A DNA stretch of 64,000 nucleotides from Chryseobacterium angstadtii (GCF_001045465.1 NZ_LFND01000007.1:1-64000); one strand, 5' to 3'. Positions 34,455 through 43,872 are shown, counted from the first letter of the stretch. The notes: generated by a model not told the origin, from the letters alone. Made by a program: numbers and translations.

Positions 34455-35532
34455 TAATCCGAAATATTTAAGCCTGTTTAAAGATTGTATCATTGTAAAA
34501 GGAGCAGTCAACAGCTTGTTCATGGACCTTACCAGAGAATCTTATTTTGAATTTTCTACCCAATATTATGATATTCTGAAGTCATTTGAGACCCTTCCCT
34601 ATGATCATGTACTGGATAATAATATTGAAAATAAGGATCATGTTGAAAGTCTTGCCGACTTTCTGCTGGAAAATGAATATGCCCAATTCGTAGAAAATCC
34701 TGCCCTTTTTCCGGATATTAATGAGCAATATGAAAGCTCGCAGAAAATTCATACTGCCATAATAGTTTTCGACGGGTCTTATTCCTATTCCCAGCTCAAA
34801 GACTGTATTATGAGTCTTGACCAGCTAGGATGTAAACATATTGAGCTGAGACTGTTTGTAGACTTTAATAAAGATTTACTTGATAAGACCATCAGTAAGT
34901 ATACTTTTAACTTCATTAACAGCATTAATCTGATTACCCGTTTTGATAAAAAACTGAAAAAAAAAGATTACTGGAAGATCATTGAAGATTTTCCCATCAT
35001 AAGTAATTTATTTATTCATTCTGCCCCGCTAAATGAAAGAAATGCAAAAAGTATTGGTTACGGAGATATTGGAAAACGGAATATAATATATACAGTTCAG
35101 ACCATCAATTCAAACAATGACTGTGGCAATATCAATGCAGATGCTTTTTTTAAAATAAATCTGACGCAATATCTGCACAACAAAAACTGCAATTCCTGTT
35201 TATATAAAAAAATAGCTGTAGATGAAAAAGGAAATATTAAAAACTGTCCTTCCTTAGAAAACACCTTTGGAAATATAAACACATCTTCTTTGAATGAAAT
35301 CATCTCTACAACAGAATTTGATCAGCTTGGATCTATAACCAAAGACTCCATAAAAATTTGTTCAGATTGCCAATTCAAATATTTGTGTTTTGACTGCAGG
35401 GCTTATCTGCAAAATCCTGATGATCTTTATTCAAAGCCATTAAAATGTGGATATGATCCTTATTCTGATCAATGGAACGACTGGAAGAAAATGAAACAAA
35501 ATACGGCTGCCATTAAATATTATCAATTATAA
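34444..35532 (+). CDS. gwsS: Grasp-with-spasm SPASM-domain peptide maturase
   Basis: 362 residues (two adjacent ATGs, 34444 and 34447; residue numbers here count from the second). The C-terminal SPASM domain has eight cysteines placed for two auxiliary iron-sulfur clusters: C248, C251, C267, C305, C308, C314, C317 and C334. The N-terminal half resembles the radical-SAM barrel in its spacing of strands but lacks the CxxxCxxC that would bind the SAM cluster. This loss is typical of the SPASM partner in grasp-with-spasm systems, so it is not by itself a sign of decay. A role in precursor binding or redox chemistry is inferred. Confidence 0.87.
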   Translation: MMNNNPKYLSLFKDCIIVKGAVNSLFMDLTRESYFEFSTQYYDILKSFETLPYDHVLDNNIENKDHVESLADFLLENEYAQFVENPALFPDINEQYESSQKIHTAIIVFDGSYSYSQLKDCIMSLDQLGCKHIELRLFVDFNKDLLDKTISKYTFNFINSINLITRFDKKLKKKDYWKIIEDFPIISNLFIHSAPLNERNAKSIGYGDIGKRNIIYTVQTINSNNDCGNINADAFFKINLTQYLHNKNCNSCLYKKIAVDEKGNIKNCPSLENTFGNINTSSLNEIISTTEFDQLGSITKDSIKICSDCQFKYLCFDCRAYLQNPDDLYSKPLKCGYDPYSDQWNDWKKMKQNTAAIKYYQL

Positions 35533-35535
35533 AAT

Positions 35536-35570
35536 AAAAACGGTTAAGAAAATTTTCTTAACCGTTTTTA
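35536..35570. terminator. Bidirectional terminator, copy 2 of the duplicated palindrome
   Basis: AAAAACGGTTAAGAAAA pairs with TTTTCTTAACCGTTTTT. It terminates the RiPP operon and can also serve the convergent gene at 35593. Confidence 0.9.
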
Positions 35571-35592
35571 TGTATAGTTTTCTTCTTTTTTT

Positions 35593-36318
35593 CTATTCAG
35601 ATACATTGAGTGCAATCTCAATATCTTTATCAATCTTTTTCAGCGAAGAATATTTGGCATCACATACCATCGTGGTAAGTACATATTCTCCTTTATCTAT
35701 CAGGATAAAATTCTGTCCTTTTGCAGGAACACTCAGGTTATAATATTTTTTGCCGCTTATTTTCACAACTAGATTACAGCTTGATCTGTTTTTGATATTA
35801 ATATAGGCATCATTTTTACTCGTATCATTATTAAAAAGATGGGTAAGCATGGCGGCCGTTCTTTTGGCTTCATCAGTGGGCTCAGCTTTAGAGGACTTTC
35901 CTGCACTGCTTTTGTTGGCAGATCTTACAGAAGCATAATTCACAGTTCTTTCAGGTTTTGCTCCGGTTGCAGCTGTATTGGTAGCCAGTGTTTTTCCGCT
36001 GTTCAACTCGTTATTTTTAACAATATTTTCAATCTTCTCTTTGCTGATAGGCTTAATCGTCGGCTTAGCTTCAGGGGAATTATCAGCCATGATCATATCG
36101 ATCAGCTTTCTTTTAAAATAATCCGACTTGGCATGCCCGGGATTCTGTTTCAGAAAACCGGCAATCACTCTTGCTTCTTTTGAAGCCTCAGCATCCTGCT
36201 CTGTATAGATGATTACCGTTTCCTTTTCTACAACAGCCTTAGATTTCGATTTTTTCTTTTTTTGTGAAAAACCTAAAGCAAAAATGCATAGAAACAGAAG
36301 GAGAAAGATTTTTTTCAT
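35593..36318 (-). CDS. Secreted two-cysteine family protein A (possibly DUF6759)
   Basis: 241 residues. Signal peptide M-K-K-I-F-L-L-L-F-L-C ... G-F-S-Q (about 1-18) followed by a Lys/Ser-rich stretch. The C-terminal domain (about 155-241) has the family pattern N-x-S-x-C-N-L-V-V-K-I-S-G, then L-S-V-P-A-K-G, D-K-G-E-Y and V-C-D-A-K-Y-S-S. Two cysteines are conserved and could form a disulfide in the periplasm. Three more paralogues lie at 51.4-54.1 kb. The family may be DUF6759, recalled from Chryseobacterium annotations without checking. Function unknown; no T9SS signal. Confidence 0.72.
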   Translation of the reverse strand: MKKIFLLLFLCIFALGFSQKKKKSKSKAVVEKETVIIYTEQDAEASKEARVIAGFLKQNPGHAKSDYFKRKLIDMIMADNSPEAKPTIKPISKEKIENIVKNNELNSGKTLATNTAATGAKPERTVNYASVRSANKSSAGKSSKAEPTDEAKRTAAMLTHLFNNDTSKNDAYINIKNRSSCNLVVKISGKKYYNLSVPAKGQNFILIDKGEYVLTTMVCDAKYSSLKKIDKDIEIALNVSE

Positions 36319-36393
36319 TAATCAAGTCTTTAAAATAGTATTAAATATATCAATAACGTGAAAAGTCATTTTTTAGTTTATCATTAAAATCAT

Positions 36394-36401
36394 TATCTTT
36401 G
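36394..36401 (+). promoter_or_regulatory. tsf -7 box
   Basis: TATCTTTG lies 60 bases before the tsf ATG. The expected -33 region is only T-rich (no TTG). Confidence 0.6.
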
Positions 36402-36461
36402 CACTGCTCTAAAATTAAGCTAAAAATTAATACTAATCTTAAATAAAAAATAATAGATATT

Positions 36462-37289
36462 ATGTCTTATACACCAGCTGCTGCAGACGTAGCAAAATTA
36501 AGAAACCAAACAGGTGCAGGTATGATGGACTGCAAGAAAGCTTTAGTTGAAGCTGAAGGAGACTTCGAAAAAGCAGTAGATATCCTTAGAAAAAAAGGAC
36601 AGAAAGTAGCTGCAAACAGAGCTGACAGAGAATCAAGTGAAGGTGCAGTAATCGCAAGAGTAAACGAAGATAACACTCTAGGTGTTGTTATTTCTTTGAA
36701 CTGCGAAACTGACTTCGTTGCTAAAAACGAAGCTTTCATCGAGCTTGCTTACGAATTGGCTGAAATGGCTATTTTCGCTGCTACTAAAGAAGAGCTTTTA
36801 GCTACAGATTTCCACGGAATGACTGTTGCTGACAAATTAATTGAGCAGACAGGAGTTATCGGTGAAAAGATCGAGATCGGTGCTTTCGAAAGAATCGAAG
36901 GACCATTCCTTGGAGCTTACATCCACGCTGGAAACAAAATTGCTGCTATTTCTGCTCTTTCTGCTAAAGTAGACGGAGCTCTTGAAGTTGCTAAAGCTGT
37001 TTCTATGCAGGCTGCTGCAATGAACCCAATTGCTCTTGACGAAACAAGAGTTTCTCAGGAAACTATCGACAAAGAATTAGAAATCGAAAGACATAAACTT
37101 ACTGAAGAAGGTAAGCCTGCAAACATTATCGACAATATCTTGAAAGGTAAAATGCAGAGATTCTACAAAGACAATACTTTGGTACACCAGGATTTCATCA
37201 AAGACAGCTCTATTTCTGTTGCTGACTATGTAAAATCTGTAAATGCTGATCTTAAAGTAACAGGATTTGTAAGAGTAAGCCTGGCTTAA
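36462..37289 (+). CDS. tsf: Elongation factor Ts
   Basis: 275 residues. The N-terminal UBA-like domain has V-A-K-L-R-N-Q-T-G-A-G-M-M-D-C-K-K-A-L, followed by the core with C-E-T-D-F-V-A-K-N, the EF-Tu contact motif. EF-Ts exchanges GDP for GTP on EF-Tu. In many bacteria tsf directly follows rpsB; here rpsB is 23 kb away on the other strand, and tsf has its own promoter and terminator. Confidence 0.97.
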   Translation: MSYTPAAADVAKLRNQTGAGMMDCKKALVEAEGDFEKAVDILRKKGQKVAANRADRESSEGAVIARVNEDNTLGVVISLNCETDFVAKNEAFIELAYELAEMAIFAATKEELLATDFHGMTVADKLIEQTGVIGEKIEIGAFERIEGPFLGAYIHAGNKIAAISALSAKVDGALEVAKAVSMQAAAMNPIALDETRVSQETIDKELEIERHKLTEEGKPANIIDNILKGKMQRFYKDNTLVHQDFIKDSSISVADYVKSVNADLKVTGFVRVSLA

Positions 37290-37308
37290 TCATCTTTCAG
37301 ATTAAAAT

Positions 37309-37343
37309 ATGGATCCCGGTGAAATTTCACCGGGATTTTTTTA
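37309..37343 (+). terminator. Terminator after tsf
   Basis: ATCCCGGTGAAA pairs with TTTCACCGGGAT and is followed by seven T residues. Confidence 0.92.
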
Positions 37344-37484
37344 TGGTTCATGCCCCGGGTTGTTAAGATAATATGAAGCCAATTTTAAATATTTAACAAC
37401 ATCAGCACAAACGCAGATTTGTGAAATATTTTAATTAAAAAATTGATTATTAATGTTTAAATTTGCTGCCCCTTATAATAAAGC

Positions 37485-40400
37485 ATGAAAAAATTTCTAC
37501 TCGCGATCTGCGCTTTTCTTTTTTTAACCGTTAATGCGCAGCTGGATACCGAGCACTGGTTTGCTCCAATGTCTGCAAGTTCTCTTCAGGGAGCACCCCA
37601 ATGTTATTTATACCTGTCTACCAACGAAACAGTCCCGTTTTCCGTACAGGTTTCCAATAACAACACGGTATTTTCCACCGTACAGGTAAGTAAAGGAAAT
37701 CCTGTACAGCTTACCGTTCCAAGCAGTTACATGATTGCTTCTTCTGCAGGCAGCCTTTTTACCCAGAACAATATGGGTCTGCATGTAAAAGGTCCTAAAA
37801 AATTCTTTGCCAACTTCAGGTTTTCGGTTCCGAGCCAGGCTGAAATCATTACATCTAAAGGACTGGCAGGTATCGGAAAAACTTTTTTCATTGGAACAGC
37901 TCCTACTACCTATCCAAAAGACTATGTAAATTCTACCGTAGGAGTAACTGCCACGGAAGACAATACTACGGTTACTTTATCCGGGTATAATTCTGACATT
38001 GTCTTCTCTAACGGCAGTGTGATGCCCGCCAGAACATTCACCATCAATAAAGGGAAGTCTTATATCATGGATGTCATAAGTGATATGGGCGGAGCCAGCA
38101 ACAGAAAGGGATTGTTAGGGGCAAAGCTTGTTGCGGATAAACCCGTGTCGGTAACCAACGGAAACTTCAACGGTCTTTATACTACTCAGAACAACAGCAA
38201 TGTAGATATCCTGATGGATCAGGCGGTTCCTGTGGATCGTTTAGGAAAAGACTTTGTCATGGTAAAAGGAAACGGTCCTTCCAACTCAGGAATGGAAAAG
38301 GCCCTGATTGTTGCTACAGAAAACAATACCACGCTTATCGTTAACGGAAATCCTGTGGCCGGTGTCAATCTTAATGAGGGAGGATATTATTTGATAGAAG
38401 GGACCAACTATATCAACCAGGGGAACGGAAATTATAATATGAATATCTCTGCCAATAAGAATGTTTATGTATATCAGCTTTTGGCTGGAACATCAGGAAA
38501 TACAGTGTATCAGACAGGAGGAATGAATTTCATCCCGCCGTTAAGCTGCTTTTTACCTCAGGAAATCAATGAAATAGGGTTCATTAACAGAATAGGAACC
38601 ACTTATTATGATACTAAACTCAATATCATCACACAAACGGGTGCTGCGGTAACTCTGAACGGAAATCCTCTGGCACCAGCTACGGGTCCTTTTCCTGTAA
38701 CCGGAAATCCGGGCTGGGTTACTTATTCCGTGATGAATGTTTCCGGAAATATCACTGTCAATTCTACCAAACCTGTTACAGCAGGAATTGCAGCCGGAAA
38801 CGGTGCTGTAGGCTATGGAGGCTATTTTGCCGGGTTTTCTTCGGTACCTGCCATTACCAAAACAGGAGATTGCTATGCAGGAATCCGTCTTGAAGTAGAC
38901 AACAGCTATGACTCATATCAATGGTATTTCAATGGAGTTTTAATTCCGGGAGCTACTTCTTATTTTATCAATCCAGAATTATATGGTGCAGGAACCTACA
39001 CCTGCTTTATTACCAAAAACAACTGCGAATCCAGATTAACTTCCGAATACCAGTACACTTTATGTCCACCGATATCTACTACGACCTACAATATCGGATC
39101 GTGCAATACAAAAGTGATTACTCCGGCTTTCACAAGTTCTTCACAGGCTATTGTTCCTTCCCATACCAGCATTATTTCTCCGCCCACCAATGGTACGGCC
39201 ACGGTAGATGCGGTGACAGGGCAAATTACTTATACTCCCAATGCAGGGCTTACAACCGATACTACGGACTCTTTCATCTATTATATTGACGGAAACGGAA
39301 ATCCTGCAGATTTTGAATATTTCAAAGTGGTAGTGAATATTGATGTTCTTCAGACCCAGAATGCAAGTCTGTCTTCGTGTGCTAACGCCAACGGAAACGG
39401 AACATTTAATCTTACCTCTGCCGTTTTAAGTCCGGATACGGGAACAACAGCTACTTATTATACGAATGCCAATTTAACAGGGCAAATTACCAATCCAGCT
39501 ACTTATTCTGGCCCTGCGGGAACTATTTATGCGAATGTAACTTCTGCTTTCGGCTGTTCTAAAACGGCACAGATTTCATTAACGCTGAATCCTTCCCCGA
39601 ACATCAATACCAGCAACTTCAATGCAAATTTCTGTGATGATAATTTTGATGGAATTATCAGTGTAAACTTTGCTACCGTAACCCCTCAGATTGTCACCAA
39701 TGCAAATAATTTCATTGTAAAATATTACCTTGTTCAGGCAGATGCCACTGCAGGAAACAACAATACGCTTCCTATGAACTGGACATACAATACCAATACA
39801 ACGGTTTATGTAAGAGTTTCAGGCAATACCAACGACTGTCCTCCGGCATTCGGGCAGATCAATTTTACCATCGGAAATAAAATCACGCTGATTAGCAGTT
39901 CTGTTTCAGCAGATGTCTGCGATAATGATCTCGGCGGATCTGAACCGGCCAATCTTAATGACTATAAAAATTTATTCACTACAGATCCAGCGGTAATTCT
40001 TTCATTCTATGCTTCGCTGGCAGATGCTCAAGCCGGAACAAATCCTATTTCTGCTAATCAGAATATCACTTCTGTCCATACGTATTATGTAAGATTTCAA
40101 AGCAGTACAGGATGTCCTAACACGGGGGTTCTCAAACTGACTTTAAAAACACCAAAGAAATCCACCAGACTTTTCAATCAGGTAGTCTGTTCAGATGAAA
40201 AAGTGATCCTTGACGCAGGACCTGGATTTACATCTTACCTGTGGAGTAATGGTGCTACCACACAGAGTATTACGGTAGGCGTTGGAAATTATTATGTAGA
40301 TCTTGGGTTCAACGGGTGTGTATACCGCCAGAATGTAAGTGTAACAACTGCTCAGGCTCCAACCATTACCCGAATAGAGATGTCCGGATCTAATGCAACC

Positions 40401-40835
40401 GTATATGTAACGGGCGGAACTCCTCCTTATCAATATTCTCTGGATGGAATCAATTACCGGACTTCCAATATTTTCATGGGGCTTTCAAGAGGTATCCATA
40501 AAGTATATGTACTGGGTTCAGACGGCTGCCAGCCAGTGACCAAAGAATTTTTGGTATTGAATCTGGTGAATGCCATTACACCCAACGGGGATGGGCTTAA
40601 TGATGTTCTTAATTATTCTGATTTAAGGATCAAACAGAATGTAAGCATAGAGGTTGCTGACCGCTACGGAGCCCCTGTTTACAAGTCTTCTGATAAAAAT
40701 TATATGTGGGATGGAAAAGTAAACGGAAGGAACCTTCCTACGGGAACTTATTGGTATGTAATCACATGGACTGAGCCTGATACAAAATTACCAGTTTCGT
40801 ACTCTGGATGGCTTTTAATTAAAAATCGTGAATAA
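37485..40835 (+). CDS. Giant IgGFc-binding-like T9SS type B surface protein, paralogue 1
   Basis: 1116 residues. Signal peptide about 1-19. The IgGFc-binding-protein-like N-terminal region runs to about 450 (D-T-E-H-W-F-A-P-M, Y-L-S-T-N, A-T-E-D-N-T-T-V-T). An Ig-like domain follows (D-S-Y-Q-W-Y-F-N-G), then a cadherin-like repeat (P-P-T-N-G-T-A). Two modules with acidic F-C-D-D-N-F-D-G and V-C-D-N-D-L-G-G sites come next, then an SprB-like segment (L-D-A-G-P-G-F-x-S-Y-L-W-S-N-G). The type B sorting domain is at about 1028-1116 (N-A-I-T-P-N-G-D-G ending W-L-L-I-K-N-R-E). It should be secreted and surface-attached, as an adhesin or in gliding-related binding. Paralogues 2-4 follow in tandem. 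Confidence 0.88.
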   Translation: MKKFLLAICAFLFLTVNAQLDTEHWFAPMSASSLQGAPQCYLYLSTNETVPFSVQVSNNNTVFSTVQVSKGNPVQLTVPSSYMIASSAGSLFTQNNMGLHVKGPKKFFANFRFSVPSQAEIITSKGLAGIGKTFFIGTAPTTYPKDYVNSTVGVTATEDNTTVTLSGYNSDIVFSNGSVMPARTFTINKGKSYIMDVISDMGGASNRKGLLGAKLVADKPVSVTNGNFNGLYTTQNNSNVDILMDQAVPVDRLGKDFVMVKGNGPSNSGMEKALIVATENNTTLIVNGNPVAGVNLNEGGYYLIEGTNYINQGNGNYNMNISANKNVYVYQLLAGTSGNTVYQTGGMNFIPPLSCFLPQEINEIGFINRIGTTYYDTKLNIITQTGAAVTLNGNPLAPATGPFPVTGNPGWVTYSVMNVSGNITVNSTKPVTAGIAAGNGAVGYGGYFAGFSSVPAITKTGDCYAGIRLEVDNSYDSYQWYFNGVLIPGATSYFINPELYGAGTYTCFITKNNCESRLTSEYQYTLCPPISTTTYNIGSCNTKVITPAFTSSSQAIVPSHTSIISPPTNGTATVDAVTGQITYTPNAGLTTDTTDSFIYYIDGNGNPADFEYFKVVVNIDVLQTQNASLSSCANANGNGTFNLTSAVLSPDTGTTATYYTNANLTGQITNPATYSGPAGTIYANVTSAFGCSKTAQISLTLNPSPNINTSNFNANFCDDNFDGIISVNFATVTPQIVTNANNFIVKYYLVQADATAGNNNTLPMNWTYNTNTTVYVRVSGNTNDCPPAFGQINFTIGNKITLISSSVSADVCDNDLGGSEPANLNDYKNLFTTDPAVILSFYASLADAQAGTNPISANQNITSVHTYYVRFQSSTGCPNTGVLKLTLKTPKKSTRLFNQVVCSDEKVILDAGPGFTSYLWSNGATTQSITVGVGNYYVDLGFNGCVYRQNVSVTTAQAPTITRIEMSGSNATVYVTGGTPPYQYSLDGINYRTSNIFMGLSRGIHKVYVLGSDGCQPVTKEFLVLNLVNAITPNGDGLNDVLNYSDLRIKQNVSIEVADRYGAPVYKSSDKNYMWDGKVNGRNLPTGTYWYVITWTEPDTKLPVSYSGWLLIKNRE

Positions 40836-40882
40836 TTTTTAACTTTTGTCATATTTATTTAACACTATTTCAAATATTATTT

Positions 40883-40890
40883 TAAATTTG
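40883..40890 (+). promoter_or_regulatory. -7 box of paralogue 2
   Basis: TAAATTTG, 23 bases before the ATG. The same box stands before paralogue 1 (37458-37465) and paralogue 4 (46803-46810); paralogue 3 has TATTTTTG (43842-43849). Each gene therefore seems to have its own promoter. Confidence 0.5.
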
Positions 40891-40913
40891 TAGAAATCCT
40901 AATTCCTATACGA

Positions 40914-43733
40914 ATGAAAAGATATCTACTCAGTTTTGTGTTGTTTTTTTTAACCATTAATACGCTCTTTGCCCAAAGAGATACGGAGCATTGGATTGCG
41001 CCATATTATAACACTGTAACAGCTTATACTAATACCCTGTATTTGTCTACAGATTCAGTGACTCCGTTTGATGTAAGAATATACAATAATAATGCTCTGT
41101 TAACCACAGTTACCGTAAGTAAGGGTAACCCGGTAACTTATACCCCTAATGCCAATTTTATAACGGCTACGGCGGCGGCTGACGCATTTAAAGTAACTAC
41201 TAAAGGTTTGTACCTTAACGGAGATAAACCTTTTTATTGCAGTTTAAGACTAGCACAGTTTTCTCACGGAGAAATTGTTACCAGTAAAGGAAAAGCCGGT
41301 ATCGGTAAACAGTTCTACGTAGCATCCAGTCCTAATACACCTGCATCAGCTACCTATACCGGTAACTATAATTTCACTGCAGGGATTATGGCCACCGAGG
41401 ACAATACCAACGTAACCGTAACCTGGAATGCCACCGGACTCGTATTTTATGGAGGGGCTCCTACAGGAAACTCCCAAACGTTTACTTTAAACAAAGGGCA
41501 GTCGTTCATTTTTGCAGGTCCCGGAACTACGGCGGCCAACCTATCCGGCTTTATCGGAGCCAAAGTGGTAGCAGACAAGCCTGTAACCCTTACCAACGGA
41601 AGCAGTAACGGTAACTTCGGAGTAGATTCTCCGGGAGGATCAGATGCCGTACTCGATCAGTCTGTTCCTACTGAAAGACTCGGAAACACTTTTGCTATCG
41701 TAAAAACCAAGTCTACGAAACCCGCTGCCAATATGGAAGGAGGAATTATTATCGCAACTGAAGACAATACAGAAGTATATATAAACGGTTCTACAACTCC
41801 TGCTGCAACACTTGCTGCGGGTGCCTGGTATAGAATTGACGAAGTTAATTACATCACGCAACCCGGTGCAGGAGCTCATTCCAATATGTATATTTCTACG
41901 AATAAAAATGTATACCTATATCAGTTTGTTGCCATAAATAACGATAATGCGACTTGCGGGTTTAACTATATACCACCATTAAACTGTTTCCTTCCGAGGA
42001 AAATTGATGAAATCGGTAAGATTAATGAAATGCCGGGGATTACTTCAACCATCAGCTTAAAACTTAATATCCTGACTGAAGCAGGTGCCGTTGTCATGGT
42101 AAACGGTAACCCTCCTGCAGTAGCAGAGGGACCTTATCCTCTTACAGGAAATACCCAATGGGTAACTTATGCCATAGAAGGAATAGCAGGTAACCTCACT
42201 ATTACATCAACCAAAGCTGTAACTGCAGGGGTTAATGGAGGATACAGTACTGCAGGATATGGTGGATATTTTGCCGGATTCTCTTCAATTCCTGTTATTG
42301 CGAAAAAAACAGGTGAATGTGCACCCGGTATTGTACTGGAAGTTGACGACAGTTACGAAACATACCAGTGGTATGTAAACGGAAATGCTATACCCGGAGC
42401 GGTAGCCAATACATTCTCACCTACTACCTCAGGAAACTATACTGTAAAAGTAACTATGGGTACATGCCCGCCGGTTACTACGCCAATTTATAAAGTATTT
42501 ACCTGTTTAAAACTGACTACACAGGCATTGAATGCATGTTCTACTAAAGTGATTACCGCTGCATTTACCTCTTCTACACAAACTCCTGTTCCGGGTACGC
42601 TGGTTATTGTTACAGCACCTACCAACGGTACGGCAGTAGTTAATGCAAACGGAACTATTACTTATACTCCTAATGCAAATTATTTAGGCCCGGATAGAAT
42701 TGTTTATAAGTTCTGTGGAAATGCTCCTGAGTTTATAGATTGTGAGCAGATTACCCTGAACCTTACTGTAGTACCTTTCGTAGTGAGAGATGCAATGCTT
42801 AAGGCATGTCAGTATGATGTAGATCCGTATGCTTATTTTGATCTTACAAAAGCCAGTGTAACAGACTTTAATCCGGTTGTAAAAAAATACTATCCTACAC
42901 TTGCTGACCTTACTGCAGGAACCAATGAGATTACCACTCCTGATAATTATCCGTCTGCCGGAGGATATGTGTATATAAAAATAACAACCGCTGAAGGATG
43001 TACAGCCAATGCAAAAGTAGAGCTGATTGCCCTTCCGATCAAAAAATCTCCTGTCCTTGTTGACCAGATTATCTGCGTAGACAGCAAGACCAATCTGAAT
43101 GCAGGTCCGGGATATGATTCATACCTGTGGAGCACCGGAGCAACTACGCCTGCTATTCAAAATGTAGGAGTTGGAGAATACTCTGTAATTCTGGGTAAAA
43201 ACGGATGTTTCCTTAAACAGACTGTAAGAGTAAGAAAAGCTGAAGACCCGGTAATTACTAAAATTGAAATTTCCAATACAACAGCAACAGTTATTGTAGA
43301 CGGTGGAAAAGCTCCTTATCAATATGCGGTAGATACTCAGGCCAACTGGCAGGATTCCAATGTATTTACAGGACTTACTAGAGGACAGCATACTTTCTAT
43401 GTAAAAGACGCTTACAACTGTGATCCTACAACGGTAGAAGTTACTATTCCTAACCTGATTAATGCCATTACTCCTAACGGGGATAATAGAAATGACTTTA
43501 TCGACTACAGTGAGCTGGCATATAAAGAAAACCTTTCTTTTGTAATTTATGACCGATACGGAAATATGGTATTTACCGGAAATAAGTTCAACAATTACAA
43601 GTGGGATGGAAAACATTATGACAAGAAACTTCTTACAGGAACATATTGGTATCATATCAACTGGAATGAATCCAATAAGGAAAAAACGCCAATCAAATAT
43701 ACAGGATGGATTTTAGTTAAAAATATCGAATAA
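40914..43733 (+). CDS. IgGFc-binding-like T9SS type B surface protein, paralogue 2
   Basis: 939 residues. Signal peptide ends F-A-Q (about 21). The same N-terminal module as paralogue 1 follows (D-T-E-H-W-I-A-P, T-S-K-G-K-A-G-I-G-K, Y-G-G-Y-F-A-G-F-S-S-I-P), then an Ig-like domain (E-T-Y-Q-W-Y-V-N-G), a cadherin-like repeat (A-P-T-N-G-T-A-V-V) and the L-N-A-G-P-G-Y-D-S-Y-L-W segment. The type B sorting domain is at about 848-939 (G-W-I-L-V-K-N-I-E). It lacks the two acidic C-D-D-x-x-D-G modules found in paralogues 1 and 4, which explains its shorter length. Confidence 0.88.
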   Translation: MKRYLLSFVLFFLTINTLFAQRDTEHWIAPYYNTVTAYTNTLYLSTDSVTPFDVRIYNNNALLTTVTVSKGNPVTYTPNANFITATAAADAFKVTTKGLYLNGDKPFYCSLRLAQFSHGEIVTSKGKAGIGKQFYVASSPNTPASATYTGNYNFTAGIMATEDNTNVTVTWNATGLVFYGGAPTGNSQTFTLNKGQSFIFAGPGTTAANLSGFIGAKVVADKPVTLTNGSSNGNFGVDSPGGSDAVLDQSVPTERLGNTFAIVKTKSTKPAANMEGGIIIATEDNTEVYINGSTTPAATLAAGAWYRIDEVNYITQPGAGAHSNMYISTNKNVYLYQFVAINNDNATCGFNYIPPLNCFLPRKIDEIGKINEMPGITSTISLKLNILTEAGAVVMVNGNPPAVAEGPYPLTGNTQWVTYAIEGIAGNLTITSTKAVTAGVNGGYSTAGYGGYFAGFSSIPVIAKKTGECAPGIVLEVDDSYETYQWYVNGNAIPGAVANTFSPTTSGNYTVKVTMGTCPPVTTPIYKVFTCLKLTTQALNACSTKVITAAFTSSTQTPVPGTLVIVTAPTNGTAVVNANGTITYTPNANYLGPDRIVYKFCGNAPEFIDCEQITLNLTVVPFVVRDAMLKACQYDVDPYAYFDLTKASVTDFNPVVKKYYPTLADLTAGTNEITTPDNYPSAGGYVYIKITTAEGCTANAKVELIALPIKKSPVLVDQIICVDSKTNLNAGPGYDSYLWSTGATTPAIQNVGVGEYSVILGKNGCFLKQTVRVRKAEDPVITKIEISNTTATVIVDGGKAPYQYAVDTQANWQDSNVFTGLTRGQHTFYVKDAYNCDPTTVEVTIPNLINAITPNGDNRNDFIDYSELAYKENLSFVIYDRYGNMVFTGNKFNNYKWDGKHYDKKLLTGTYWYHINWNESNKEKTPIKYTGWILVKNIE

Positions 43734-43756
43734 CCTACCCTGATTAGTAAAATAGA

Positions 43757-43788
43757 TAACCGCGATTTGATATCGCGGTTTTTTTTTG
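43757..43788 (+). terminator. Terminator after paralogue 2
   Basis: AACCGCGAT and ATCGCGGTT form a 9-bp stem with a 5-base loop, followed by a T run of eight. Confidence 0.92.
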
Positions 43789-43872
43789 CCTTAAAATGAA
43801 TATTTATTGCATATTTTACAATCCTTCTTAAAATATTCTGTTATTTTTGCTGGAATCCTAATTCCCGTATCA

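Noticed and set aside
34444-35532. The SPASM protein as a decayed radical-SAM enzyme
   Set aside because: Absence of CxxxCxxC is typical of the SPASM partner in grasp-with-spasm systems, and all eight auxiliary-cluster cysteines are intact.
43119-43655. 178-residue antisense ORF in paralogue 2, and similar ones at 44335-44853 and 45336-45599
   Set aside because: They arise from the Thr/Asn/Val-rich codons of the repeat proteins read backwards; no conserved features or promoters.
43807-43872. Upstream TTG start for paralogue 3
   Set aside because: It lies upstream of the -7 box, and the resulting N-terminus would precede a normal signal peptide.
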